Assembly: GCA_009840635.1 (NCBI GenBank)
Contig: VXNL01000098.1
Location: 1 to 64,000, forward strand
Source of the DNA: Acidobacteriota bacterium
GTDB taxonomy: Bacteria > Acidobacteriota > Vicinamibacteria > Marinacidobacterales > Marinacidobacteraceae
Length of the DNA stretch: 64,000 bases
Direction: 5' to 3'
In this document: positions 45,963-54,431 of the stretch, piece by piece
Layout: each line of letters starts with the position of its first letter
How positions within the stretch are numbered: position 1 is the first letter of the stretch
Position numbers and translations under genes: made by a program
Notes under the pieces: generated by a model
What the model was told of the DNA's origin: nothing
Seen by the model: only the letters and a program-made list of their open reading frames with translations
Databases searched by the model: none

Positions 45963-48872
45963 CTAGAAGGTCAGGCGGGCGGAGAGACCGACGGTGCGGC
46001 CCTGGATCCACTCGATCGTGTTCCGGTACCGACTGCCGGCGCGCATGATGAAGTTCGTCTCCGACGCGTTGTTCAGCGCGTTGAAGATGTCGAACATGAA
46101 CTCGATCTCCGCGCTGTCGCCGAGCTGGAAGCCCTTGTCCACCCGGAGGTCGACGATCGAGACGTTGTCCGAGGTGCGGTTGCCCAGGTCGTCCAGGAAG
46201 ATCGTCTGGGTTCCGACGTTCCCGATGCCCACGCTCAGGAGCGGCGCCCACGGGAAGCCGCTGACCAGGCGAAGCGTGCCGGCCACGCCGACGTCATAGG
46301 GCATGACGTAGCGCCCGGCGCCCTTGAACTGCCAGTTGGAGACGCTCTGGATGAGCGGGATGAAGCCGTACTGGTAGGTCCAGCCCACGCCAACCGGGTC
46401 GGTCGTCAACGGGCTCGTGCTCTGGCCCGGGGTCCGGCCTTCGTTCCGCCACTGGTAGTCGAAGTAAGCGTTCCAGAAGAAGTTGTTCCGGAACCGCTTG
46501 TTCACGCCCAGCGAAATCGTGGTCCAGTTGAAGTCGGCTTCGCCCTCCGGCACGTTGGTGATGAGGTTCTCGCTCGTCGGAGCGCCGTCCGGAAGGTCGT
46601 AGACCGTCAGCATGGTGCCGGCGAGCCCGTCCGGACAGGAAGCCGGGCAGGGAACCTGCTTCTGGTTGGTCAGCCTGCCGGCGCGGGCGATATTCACCGG
46701 CTCGAGGAACGCACCAGTCTGGCGCTTGTGCACCAGCGAGGCGCGGAACCCGAGGTCGTTCCCGATCTGCTGCTCGAACGAGCCGCTCACCTCGTCCACG
46801 TAGGGCTGCGTGGTGTTCGGGTCCACGGCGGCGCCAACGGGAGGCCGAGTGAAGTCCTGGCCGAGGCCGGCGCCGGTGCTGCCGCCGAGGCGTTCGCCCA
46901 ACTCGTGCACACCGTCGAACAGACCGTTCATGTTCTGGTCGAGGAACGTGTAGGTGACGCTCTTGTTGCCGCCGGGGTTGGTGCTCTGCCAGCCGCTGTT
47001 CATGTTGTGGTAGTAGCGTCCCCAGTAGCCCTTGACCACGCTCCGGCCCTCGCCGGTCACGTCATAGGTGAAGCCGAGGCGCGGGGCGATGTTCCACCAA
47101 CTGATGACGTTGCTCTCGGCTGGGACTTGGGCGCCCGAGCCGAACAGGAGCGGCAGCGCCGCCGCGACGTTGGCATCAACGTCCGCGATTTCCCGGAGGC
47201 ATCCGAGCGTCGCGTCGCACGCGCCGCCGGGAACGTTGTTCGAACCGAGGTAGCCGATCCGCTGACTGCCGAAGCGCACGCCGGCGTTGACCGTCAGGCG
47301 GTCGGAAAGCGTCCACACGTCCTGGAAGTAGGCGTCAATGTGGGTGTTCCGGTCGTAGTTCAAGTTGGGGAAGCTCTGGAAGTGGATCTCGTTCACGTTG
47401 TGGGGCCGCGGCGGATCCTGGCTGCTGTTGTCGAGGTAGCGGACCGCGCCGGAGTTCGCGTTCCAGCCGAACTGCCTCTCGTCAATCTGCATGTCCCAGC
47501 CGAACTTCAGATCGTGGCTTCCGCTCTCGGTCGGCAGGTAGTAGTTGAACTGGCCGGTGGAGTGCGGCTTCCAGCGGTTGAAGGTGAAAGGCCGCCAACC
47601 CGCGCCGGACCAGAAGCTGGTGCCGCTGTCGAAGCGTGGCGGCGCCGTGGCCGGGTCCACGGCCGGGGTCATCGGCCAGCCGAACCCGAAGTGGTTCACC
47701 TGGATGTTGCTGTAGAGACGGTCGCTCCACACCCGCTGCCATTCGGCCTTGTGCAGCCAGGACCACGAGTCCTGCGCGAGAATGGACTCGGCCGGGCGGT
47801 TCGCGGAAAGGCCGCGGAAGGGCTTCTGCTTCAGCGACCAGTGGTGGAAGGTGATGAACTGGTCCCGATCCGTGATCTGCCAGTTCGCCTTCACCGTGAA
47901 CATGTCGAAGTCGCCGAGATCGGTGCCTTGATCTTCGGGCTGCCCGGAGATGATCCGGTCGATGACGAACCGGTTGTAGGCGCCATAGAACCACGCCTTG
48001 TCCCGGATGATCGGGCCGCCGAGGTCGATGTGCGCCTCGTAGAACTCGATCACCGGCGCCGTGGTGCCGCCCCGGCTCGTCAGGTCGGAAGTGATGTTGT
48101 CGGCGATCATGTCCGGCGGCTCGTAAGCGAAGTGCTCGGTCCCGGAGAAGTCGTTACCGCCGCTCTTCCACACCGCGTTCACCGTCGCGCCCGGGGTGTT
48201 CGATTCCACGTCGGCGCCCTGCGCCGACACCTGGAACTCGCCGATCGCGTAGAAGTCGTAGTAGCCGCCCGCGCCGCCGGTCCCCTCGGTGGTGTTCACG
48301 CCGTCGTTGATGATCCGGTTCTGCCCCCGGACCCCGAAGGTCTCGTAGCCGGACTGCTGGCTCTTGTGGGATCCCCCCACGTCGTAGCCGCGCATCCGGA
48401 CGCCCGGGCTCTGCTGGAGGACCGCCCACATGTCGGTGGCCGACGGGACGTCTTCGAGCTGGGTGGTGTCGAACGATGCCGACACGCCGGTGGTCTTCAC
48501 GTCCACCACCGGGGATTCACCGGTCACGGTGACGGTCTCGGCGACGGTCGCGATGTCCATCGTGGCGTTGATCTCGAAGGTCGAACCGCCGACGACGGTG
48601 ATGTCTTCGAAGACGACGGTCTGGAAGCCGCCGAGTTCGAAGGTCATGTTGTAGCTGCCCGCGACGAGCTGCGCGAACCGGTACGAACCGTCCACGTCAG
48701 TGGTCGCCGACCGGGGCGCAACGAGCTCCGCGGACTCCAGGGTGACCGTCACTCCGGGGAGGACGAGTCCCTGGGCGTCGTTCGCGGCGCCCTCGAGGCG
48801 TCCGTAGATCTGCTGGGACAGGGCCGCACTCGGCCACGCCACCAGCAGCGTAAAGAGAATGAGTTTTCTCAT
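45963..48872 (-). CDS. TonB-dependent receptor with carboxypeptidase-regulatory-like domain (paralogue 5)
   Basis: 969 residues from the ATG at 48872, with taggagg upstream. A signal peptide (MRKLILFTLLVAWPSAALSQ) is followed by the regulatory-like domain (about 22-110), a plug with YDVGGSHKSQQSGYETFGVR and a barrel ending SARLTF. Very similar to paralogue 4 along its whole length, including FHHWSLKQKPFRGLS, so the two arose by tandem duplication. Differences concentrate in barrel loops, for example around residues 690-760. Confidence 0.92.
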   Translation of the reverse strand: MRKLILFTLLVAWPSAALSQQIYGRLEGAANDAQGLVLPGVTVTLESAELVAPRSATTDVDGSYRFAQLVAGSYNMTFELGGFQTVVFEDITVVGGSTFEINATMDIATVAETVTVTGESPVVDVKTTGVSASFDTTQLEDVPSATDMWAVLQQSPGVRMRGYDVGGSHKSQQSGYETFGVRGQNRIINDGVNTTEGTGGAGGYYDFYAIGEFQVSAQGADVESNTPGATVNAVWKSGGNDFSGTEHFAYEPPDMIADNITSDLTSRGGTTAPVIEFYEAHIDLGGPIIRDKAWFYGAYNRFVIDRIISGQPEDQGTDLGDFDMFTVKANWQITDRDQFITFHHWSLKQKPFRGLSANRPAESILAQDSWSWLHKAEWQRVWSDRLYSNIQVNHFGFGWPMTPAVDPATAPPRFDSGTSFWSGAGWRPFTFNRWKPHSTGQFNYYLPTESGSHDLKFGWDMQIDERQFGWNANSGAVRYLDNSSQDPPRPHNVNEIHFQSFPNLNYDRNTHIDAYFQDVWTLSDRLTVNAGVRFGSQRIGYLGSNNVPGGACDATLGCLREIADVDANVAAALPLLFGSGAQVPAESNVISWWNIAPRLGFTYDVTGEGRSVVKGYWGRYYHNMNSGWQSTNPGGNKSVTYTFLDQNMNGLFDGVHELGERLGGSTGAGLGQDFTRPPVGAAVDPNTTQPYVDEVSGSFEQQIGNDLGFRASLVHKRQTGAFLEPVNIARAGRLTNQKQVPCPASCPDGLAGTMLTVYDLPDGAPTSENLITNVPEGEADFNWTTISLGVNKRFRNNFFWNAYFDYQWRNEGRTPGQSTSPLTTDPVGVGWTYQYGFIPLIQSVSNWQFKGAGRYVMPYDVGVAGTLRLVSGFPWAPLLSVGIGNVGTQTIFLDDLGNRTSDNVSIVDLRVDKGFQLGDSAEIEFMFDIFNALNNASETNFIMRAGSRYRNTIEWIQGRTVGLSARLTF

Positions 48873-49234
48873 GCTGCTTGGTCCTCCTATGGGGTCGGGA
48901 GCATGGAAAGGAGAAAGATGTCAGCCGGAAAAAGCAACGGTCGGACCAGAAGCCGCGGCCGGGGTTTTTCTTCGCCTAAGTCGTTCTAAATGGGATGATT
49001 GCTCTGGCGCCTACGAGTGCCTGAATCCAGTAATCGAACCCCAATATTCGATTTATTGGAGCCGAACAGCCAATTCTCTTGAATATCGTAGGGTTCTGTC
49101 AAGCACTCAAACCTCTTCAGCCGTGAGCTTTCACGGGTTCTTGGCGCACTGGCGCGGGCTGCCCGCGGATCGAGTCGAGGGGTCAGCATCCCGGCTGGGG
49201 AACGGACAGGTTCCCCGCATAGACTCCGCATCCC
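48873..49234. other. Divergent intergenic region with receptor 5 leader
   Basis: The first roughly 120 bp is the leader of receptor 5, matching that of receptor 4. The rest (about 49000-49110) is the most AT-rich stretch nearby (caatattcgatttattgg, ttgaatatcg) and probably holds promoters for receptor 5 and the rightward ABC permease. No gene or RNA seen. Confidence 0.45.
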
Positions 49235-50581
49235 GTGGAAGCCCCGCTCCCGTTCCGCACCGCCGGCGCCGCCCTTACCGCGAATCCCCTGCGGACCGCG
49301 CTCGCCCTGATCGGCCTGGTGATCGGCGTCGCCTCGGTGATCACCATGGCCGCGCTCGGCTCCGGCGCCCGGGCGGCCGTCGCCGACGACGTGCGTTCCG
49401 CCGGGACCAACATCATCGTGGTGCGGGCCGGCAACTACATCCGCGGCGGTGACGCGGTCAACATCCCTTCCGGTTTCGGCCGGGCGGACACGCTGACCCC
49501 GGAAGACGCCGAGGCGATCCGGGGAATCACCGACGTGGCGATGGTGAGCCCGGTCGTGGAAGAGCGGACCGCCCTGCTCGCGGGCACCGGCGACTCCTTC
49601 GCGCAGATCCACGGTGTTTCGGACGAGGGACCCCTGATCTACCAGGTGCGGTTCCTGGACGGCGAGAACTTCAGCGCCAGCGACGTGAGGAACCGCCGTG
49701 CGGTGGTCCTCCTCTCCTCGCCGGTGGAGGCCGATCTCTTCCCCGGCCGCTCCGGGGTGGGCCGGACGGTGGTGATCCGGGAGCTGGAGTTCGAGGTGGT
49801 CGGGGTCTACCAGTCGTCCGACAGGCGCCTGGCCGAGGCCGCGATGGTCCCTCACACCCTGCTGGCCGATCTCGTGGGGCGCGACCACCTGCAGGCCGTC
49901 GCGATCGCCACCGAGCGCGCCGGCGACGCCTCGCGGGTGGGTCGGGACGTGGCCAACCTGCTTCGCGAGCGCCACGAGCTGACCCGCGCGGCGCCGCCCG
50001 CGGAGTCCAGCGCCCCGCACTCCTTCCGGCGCGGCACACGCCTGCCGGACGACTTCGTCGTGCGCACGCAGGCCACCGAAGCGCTGACCCAGGGGCTCTA
50101 CACGACCGCCGCCGCCTTCGTGCTCGCCTCCATGCCCAAGCTGGATGAAGTCACGTCCGAGGAGATGGTGGGCACCCTGAACCGCGCGACTTCGACGATG
50201 ACCCTCCTGCTCGGCGCGCTCGCCGGCGTCTCCCTGATCGTGGGCGGCGTGGGGATCATGAACGTCATGCTGCTCGCGGTCACGGAACGCACCCGGGAAA
50301 TCGGCCTCAGGCTCGCGGTCGGGGCGCGGCGCCGCGACGTGATGTGGCAGTTCCTCGCGGAGGCGATCGGCCTCGCCGCGCTGGGCGGGCTCTTCGGGGT
50401 TGTCCTGGGTGGGCTTTCCTCGACGCTCGTCGAGGCGATGTTCGGCTGGCGGACCCTGATTCCGGCGCTGGCGATCGGCGGGGCCGCCGTGCTCGCGATG
50501 GGGGTCGGGGTCTTCTTCGGCTGGTACCCGGCCCGGCGCGCGTCACGGCTCGACCCGATCGTCGCGCTGCGCTCCGAGTAG
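49235..50581 (+). CDS. MacB-type ABC transporter permease (orphan)
   Basis: 448 residues. An N-terminal membrane helix (about 18-42), a periplasmic MacB_PCD domain (about 45-250) and an FtsX domain with three helices near the C-terminus (about 325-430) are visible. LGALAGVSLIVGGVGIMNVMLLAVTERTREIGLR is the family's typical block (written here in part). Such permeases act with a separate LolD/MacB ATPase in exporting peptides, lipoproteins or antibiotics. No ATPase is adjacent; the nearest is at 56232. The start is GTG with weak ribosome-site sequence. Confidence 0.85.
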   Translation: MEAPLPFRTAGAALTANPLRTALALIGLVIGVASVITMAALGSGARAAVADDVRSAGTNIIVVRAGNYIRGGDAVNIPSGFGRADTLTPEDAEAIRGITDVAMVSPVVEERTALLAGTGDSFAQIHGVSDEGPLIYQVRFLDGENFSASDVRNRRAVVLLSSPVEADLFPGRSGVGRTVVIRELEFEVVGVYQSSDRRLAEAAMVPHTLLADLVGRDHLQAVAIATERAGDASRVGRDVANLLRERHELTRAAPPAESSAPHSFRRGTRLPDDFVVRTQATEALTQGLYTTAAAFVLASMPKLDEVTSEEMVGTLNRATSTMTLLLGALAGVSLIVGGVGIMNVMLLAVTERTREIGLRLAVGARRRDVMWQFLAEAIGLAALGGLFGVVLGGLSSTLVEAMFGWRTLIPALAIGGAAVLAMGVGVFFGWYPARRASRLDPIVALRSE

Positions 50582-50613
50582 CGGGCGAGCGCCGCTAGCC
50601 CCCCGCCGGGACG

Positions 50614-51147
50614 TCAGGGGGGCTCTTCGGGGTCCGGTGGCGGTGCGGCGATCGGCAGCCCGGTGTGGGGATCCACCGTGGGCGGCTCCATGATGAACGG
50701 GACCTCGATCTCGTAGGGCGAGCCCTCGAACCGGAAGTAGACGATCGCCACCGTGTCTTCGGTATCGATGGGATCGCCGCTCGCGATCCAGGCTTCCCCG
50801 AACTCGTCAATCCGCGGGCGGAGCGGTTCGAGTTCCTCGCCCGCCGCACCGAGGCGGCGAATGGTGACCCGCACGTCCTCGGCCACCGCGGCCGGCAGCT
50901 CGCTCCGCATGGCGTCGGAGAAATAGATGCGGTGCTCGCCTTCCGCGCTCAGCACGACCTCGAAATGGAGATCGCCGTGCATGAATACGTAGCCCCCGTA
51001 CCGGGGAGCGTGATCGCCGTGGGCCATCATCATCCCGCCCATCCCGGCCATGCCTTCCATCCCGTCCGAGGGCGGTTCCTCTTCGGGAGCCCCGCAGGCG
51101 GTGAGGACGAAGACGGCGAGCAGGCAGCTCGCCGGGCGAATCAGCAA
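50614..51147 (-). CDS. Met/His-rich lipoprotein, possible copper-binding
   Basis: About 177 residues from a TTG at 51147, chosen because it gives a lipoprotein signal (MLIRPASCLLAVFVLTAC). The frame is open upstream, but that part overlaps the DUF885 gene. The mature start has MEGMAGMGGMMMAHGDHAPRYGG, a Met/His cluster typical of periplasmic copper binders, followed by GYVFMHGDLHFEVVL. The rest is a small beta domain and a Pro-rich tail. It lies 20 bp after the DUF885 gene. No metal transporter is nearby, so the copper role is inference. Confidence 0.65.
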   Translation of the reverse strand: MLIRPASCLLAVFVLTACGAPEEEPPSDGMEGMAGMGGMMMAHGDHAPRYGGYVFMHGDLHFEVVLSAEGEHRIYFSDAMRSELPAAVAEDVRVTIRRLGAAGEELEPLRPRIDEFGEAWIASGDPIDTEDTVAIVYFRFEGSPYEIEVPFIMEPPTVDPHTGLPIAAPPPDPEEPP

Positions 51148-51167
51148 AGCGTCAATCAGCGGATCAA

Positions 51168-52424
51168 TTATGGGGGGGAAAACAGTTGGATGAACTCCGC
51201 CGGACTCATGGCTTCGCGGACCGCTCTCACGATCCCGGAGAGACGGTCGTCCGGTGAGAGCCGGGAATCCAGAAGGCTCTCCAGGGCGCCGCGAAACGCG
51301 GGGTCCACGGAAGGACGGACGAGAGCGTATCCGCCGAAGCGGTCGGCATGGGCGAGGAGGCCGTGGGGATCGGGAACGAGGGCCTCGAAGTCGAGCGCGC
51401 GCAGCGCCTCCAGGTGGGTCAGTTCGCCGTCCAGGTACCCGGCCAGCACCCGCGATACCACGGGCTCCAGAGCGCGGAGCGATTCGTCGGCGGGAGCGGC
51501 CGGGACGAGCTCCTCGAGCGTTGCCGCCAGGCCCTCGAACACCGCCGTCCGGGGACCGTAGAGCGGGACGATCCCGAGTTCGGGCCAGCCGGTGGCCTGG
51601 AACTCCCGGTCCGCGACGACCGCCTGCAGATGATGGCCGGGCACACCCTCGTGACACGCCAGCCGGTTCAACTCCGAGGACCTGAGCGGAAGACCCAGGG
51701 GAAGCCACAGCGCACCCGTCCCTCCCCCGGAGTAGCGGTAGAACGGGGAGGGACCGGTCGGAAGCGCAAGCGCCTCTGCAGGTTCCATCCACCGGATGCC
51801 GAGAGGTTCGAGTTCCATCGCGGCCGATGCGCCCAGCGCGAGTTCCCGGCACTCGGCCAGGGCCTCGCGCAGCCGGCCTTCCGCCGACTCCCCCGGCCCG
51901 TCCGAGCGCTCGTAGTAGCGGCGCACGCGAACCTTGAGAGGCGCCACGCCGGCGAGCGACCGGTCCACGCGGAAGTGGAGGCGGTCGGTTTCGACCTCGG
52001 GATCCGCCCAGGAGAGCCCGAAGACCACCTGGAGTTCCTCGGCCACCGGGCGGCGGTCCCCGAGCAACGAACGGGCGCGGAAGGCCATGGCGTGGAGCGA
52101 CGCTTCGATGCGGCGAACCCGGAACTCGTCCCCGGTCCGCGCCATCTCCCGGGAGCTGTCCGCGAGGCGCCCGGCCCGCTCGGCGATCTCCCGCAGTTCA
52201 AGGCCTTCGTGCGCCGGAGGAACCTCCGCGAACACGAGGTCCAGGAAGAGCGGGTCCCGCTCGTGGAGCGCGAAGGCGAGCCGCACGTACCGGTCGGCGA
52301 GTTCGTCGGCCGTGCGCGGAACGGGATCCGCCGCGGGCGGCGGCGCGGGGTTGCAGCCAGCCCAGGCGAGGAGCGCCGCCGGAACCAGCGGCGGGAGACG
52401 GGAGCGGGCGGGGAAACGGCGGAT
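51168..52424 (-). CDS. DUF885-family lipoprotein, peptidase-like, with no standard start codon
   Basis: The body has the family hallmark CHEGVPGHHLQ (HExxxHH-type metal site) followed by GWPELGIVPLYGPRTAVFEGLAATLEELV. The first conventional start in frame is a GTG at 52286, but the frame continues upstream through a convincing lipoprotein signal: a basic RRFPARSR segment, then LPPLVPAALLAWAGC. The only plausible start giving that signal is ATC at 52424. No ATG, GTG or TTG is in frame there. At 373-418 residues it is shorter than most DUF885 proteins. Likely an exported zinc peptidase or a degenerate relative. Confidence 0.65.
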   Translation of the reverse strand: MRRFPARSRLPPLVPAALLAWAGCNPAPPPAADPVPRTADELADRYVRLAFALHERDPLFLDLVFAEVPPAHEGLELREIAERAGRLADSSREMARTGDEFRVRRIEASLHAMAFRARSLLGDRRPVAEELQVVFGLSWADPEVETDRLHFRVDRSLAGVAPLKVRVRRYYERSDGPGESAEGRLREALAECRELALGASAAMELEPLGIRWMEPAEALALPTGPSPFYRYSGGGTGALWLPLGLPLRSSELNRLACHEGVPGHHLQAVVADREFQATGWPELGIVPLYGPRTAVFEGLAATLEELVPAAPADESLRALEPVVSRVLAGYLDGELTHLEALRALDFEALVPDPHGLLAHADRFGGYALVRPSVDPAFRGALESLLDSRLSPDDRLSGIVRAVREAMSPAEFIQLFSPP

Positions 52425-52513
52425 TCGGGAAGCGTATGCGGGGAACGCTGGCGATGCAGGAGGCGGTTCCCGTCGTGCCCGCGATCCAGTCCGACAGCGG
52501 CGCTCCCCGCCCT

Positions 52514-52542
52514 TTGACGGTCGCCGGGCCGGGGCGTATCTT
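52514..52542 (+). promoter_or_regulatory. Sigma-70-like promoter of M20 gene 1
   Basis: TTGACG and TATCTT are separated by exactly 17 bp, 37 bp before the start at 52580. The preceding bases (ctccccgccctttgac) are repeated before the second M20 gene. Confidence 0.65.
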
Positions 52543-52579
52543 CCGGATCTGGCCTGTTCGACTCATGGAGGAGACCCCG

Positions 52580-54262
52580 ATGACCCAGAAGGCAACCCGA
52601 TTCGTCCTGTTTCTGATCCTCGCTTCCGGGCTCGGCCTGCTCGCCTGTGGAGCGCCCGAAACGGAGGACCCGATGGCCCCCGCCACCGATGTGCTCGGTG
52701 TGCGCGCGGACGGCGATACCGAGATTTCTCCGGACCTGTCGCAGATCCCCGAGGAACTCCAGCAGGTCTTCCAGCACATCGACGACAACGTGGACGAGCA
52801 CGTGATGAACCTCCGCCGCTGGATCCAGCAGCCCAGCATCTCGAACTCCGGCGAAGGAATCCCCGAGTCCGCCCAGATGGTCAAGGGCTTCTTCGACCAG
52901 CTCGGCTGCCAGCAGTCCCAGGTCTACGAGATCCCGATGACCGAGTGGGGACAGCCCGGCAACCCGGTGGTCTACGCGAACTGCAACTACGGGGCGGAAC
53001 GGACGCTGCTCATCTACTGGATGTACGACACGATGCCGATCACCCAGCCGGAGGCGTGGGTGCTCCCGCCGTTCGACGGCGAGTTCAGCGAGTTCGGCCC
53101 CTTCAAGAAGGTGATGATCGGCCGGGGCGCGACGAACTCCAAGGGTCCCCAGATGGTGCAGTGGAACGCGTTCCATTCCATCCTGGAGGTCACGGGCACC
53201 ATGCCGGTGAACCTGATCTTCATCGCCGAGGGCGACGAGGAGCGGATGTCCATCGGCCTCCGGCAGTTCGTCCGCGAGAATCCGGAGCTATTCCGTGAGG
53301 CCGAGGCGATGTACCGCTTCGGGCGGCAGTCCCGCTCGGGCGCCGCCGGGATCGGCGGCGGGTCGGAAGGCTGCGTCTATATCGAGCTCACCACCAGCGG
53401 GGCGAGCTGGGGGCGGGGCCCGGTGGCCTCCAACATCCACGGATCCAGGAAGCGTTCCGTGGACTCCCCGGCGCTCCGGCACGTGAAGATGCTCTCCTCG
53501 CTTGTCTCCGAGGACGGCAACCGGGTGCTGGTGCCCGGCTTCTACGACGGCGCCGACCCGCTGAACGACGCCGAGGAGGCGATGTTCCAGAGCGCCGCCG
53601 GGAACATCGACATGGCCATCGCCGCCGAGAACATCGGGGTGGCCCGCTTCATCAGCGACGACCCGCTCACCTATCTGAAGAGCGCCCGTTACGGGATCTC
53701 CTTCAACATGGACGGCGTCTGGGCCGGCAACATGTATCCGGGCGGCGCCGGCGCGATCCTGCCGAACCGCATCACCTCGAAGCACAACATGCGCTACGTC
53801 CCGAGCATGGACGGCCTGGACATGGTCCAGAAGATCCGGGACTACCTCGACGAGCAGGGCTACGAGGACGTCGAGATGACGATCATCGGCGACGTGCCGT
53901 GGTCGAAGTCCAGCTACGACAACCGGGCCGCGCACTCGCTGCTGCGTACCTACGACATCTTCGGGATTCCCTACCGGGACCCCATCGAAGGTGAAACCAT
54001 CCTCGGCGGCTACTGGCCCGCCTACCTGTTCAGCGGCCGGGACGGAGATTTCGCGGACGGAACCGACCTCTCGATGCCGATCGTGGGCGGGGCCGGCGGA
54101 CACGGCGGCGGCTCCCACGCGGCCAACGAGTTCTGGGTGATCGAGGGCGCCGGCGAGGTCTACGGGATTGCCGGGGCCGAGAAGACGGTCGCGACCTTCC
54201 TCTACGCCTACGCCGGGCTGCTCCCCGATACCCCGGCAGCGACCGGCATGGACGAGGACTAA
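52580..54262 (+). CDS. M20-family metallohydrolase-like lipoprotein, copy 1
   Basis: 560 residues from the ATG at 52580, with tggaggag upstream. A lipobox (LGLLAC, Cys23) anchors it. The M20 fold is clear: LLIYWMYDTMPI (about 143-154), GRGATNSKGP (181-190), AEGDEE (216-221), ILPNRITSKHNMRYVP and a C-terminal HAANE. The usual ligand positions are altered: the first His of HxD is Met148, and the bridging Asp is Asn186. The Glu pair and the late His remain. Related M20 clades with MYD and GATNSKG exist; activity is uncertain. Likely an envelope dipeptidase or amidohydrolase. Confidence 0.85.
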   Translation: MTQKATRFVLFLILASGLGLLACGAPETEDPMAPATDVLGVRADGDTEISPDLSQIPEELQQVFQHIDDNVDEHVMNLRRWIQQPSISNSGEGIPESAQMVKGFFDQLGCQQSQVYEIPMTEWGQPGNPVVYANCNYGAERTLLIYWMYDTMPITQPEAWVLPPFDGEFSEFGPFKKVMIGRGATNSKGPQMVQWNAFHSILEVTGTMPVNLIFIAEGDEERMSIGLRQFVRENPELFREAEAMYRFGRQSRSGAAGIGGGSEGCVYIELTTSGASWGRGPVASNIHGSRKRSVDSPALRHVKMLSSLVSEDGNRVLVPGFYDGADPLNDAEEAMFQSAAGNIDMAIAAENIGVARFISDDPLTYLKSARYGISFNMDGVWAGNMYPGGAGAILPNRITSKHNMRYVPSMDGLDMVQKIRDYLDEQGYEDVEMTIIGDVPWSKSSYDNRAAHSLLRTYDIFGIPYRDPIEGETILGGYWPAYLFSGRDGDFADGTDLSMPIVGGAGGHGGGSHAANEFWVIEGAGEVYGIAGAEKTVATFLYAYAGLLPDTPAATGMDED

Positions 54263-54333
54263 GAGATCGTTTCGTCTGCCAACCCAGATCCGGCACGGCT
54301 GATTCCGCCCCGCGCTGCGGAGCTCCCCGCCCT

Positions 54334-54363
54334 TTGACAGTCCGGCGGGAGGCCGCATATCTT
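54334..54363 (+). promoter_or_regulatory. Sigma-70-like promoter of M20 gene 2
   Basis: TTGACA and TATCTT are separated by 18 bp, 68 bp upstream of the ATG at 54432. The flank agctccccgccctttgac matches promoter 1, so the promoter was duplicated with the gene. Confidence 0.65.
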
Positions 54364-54431
54364 TTGAGGTTGGCCGCTCTCCGGAAACGGGGATTCGGCC
54401 TCGCTCCGTCCCACTCCCCAAGGAGATTTCG

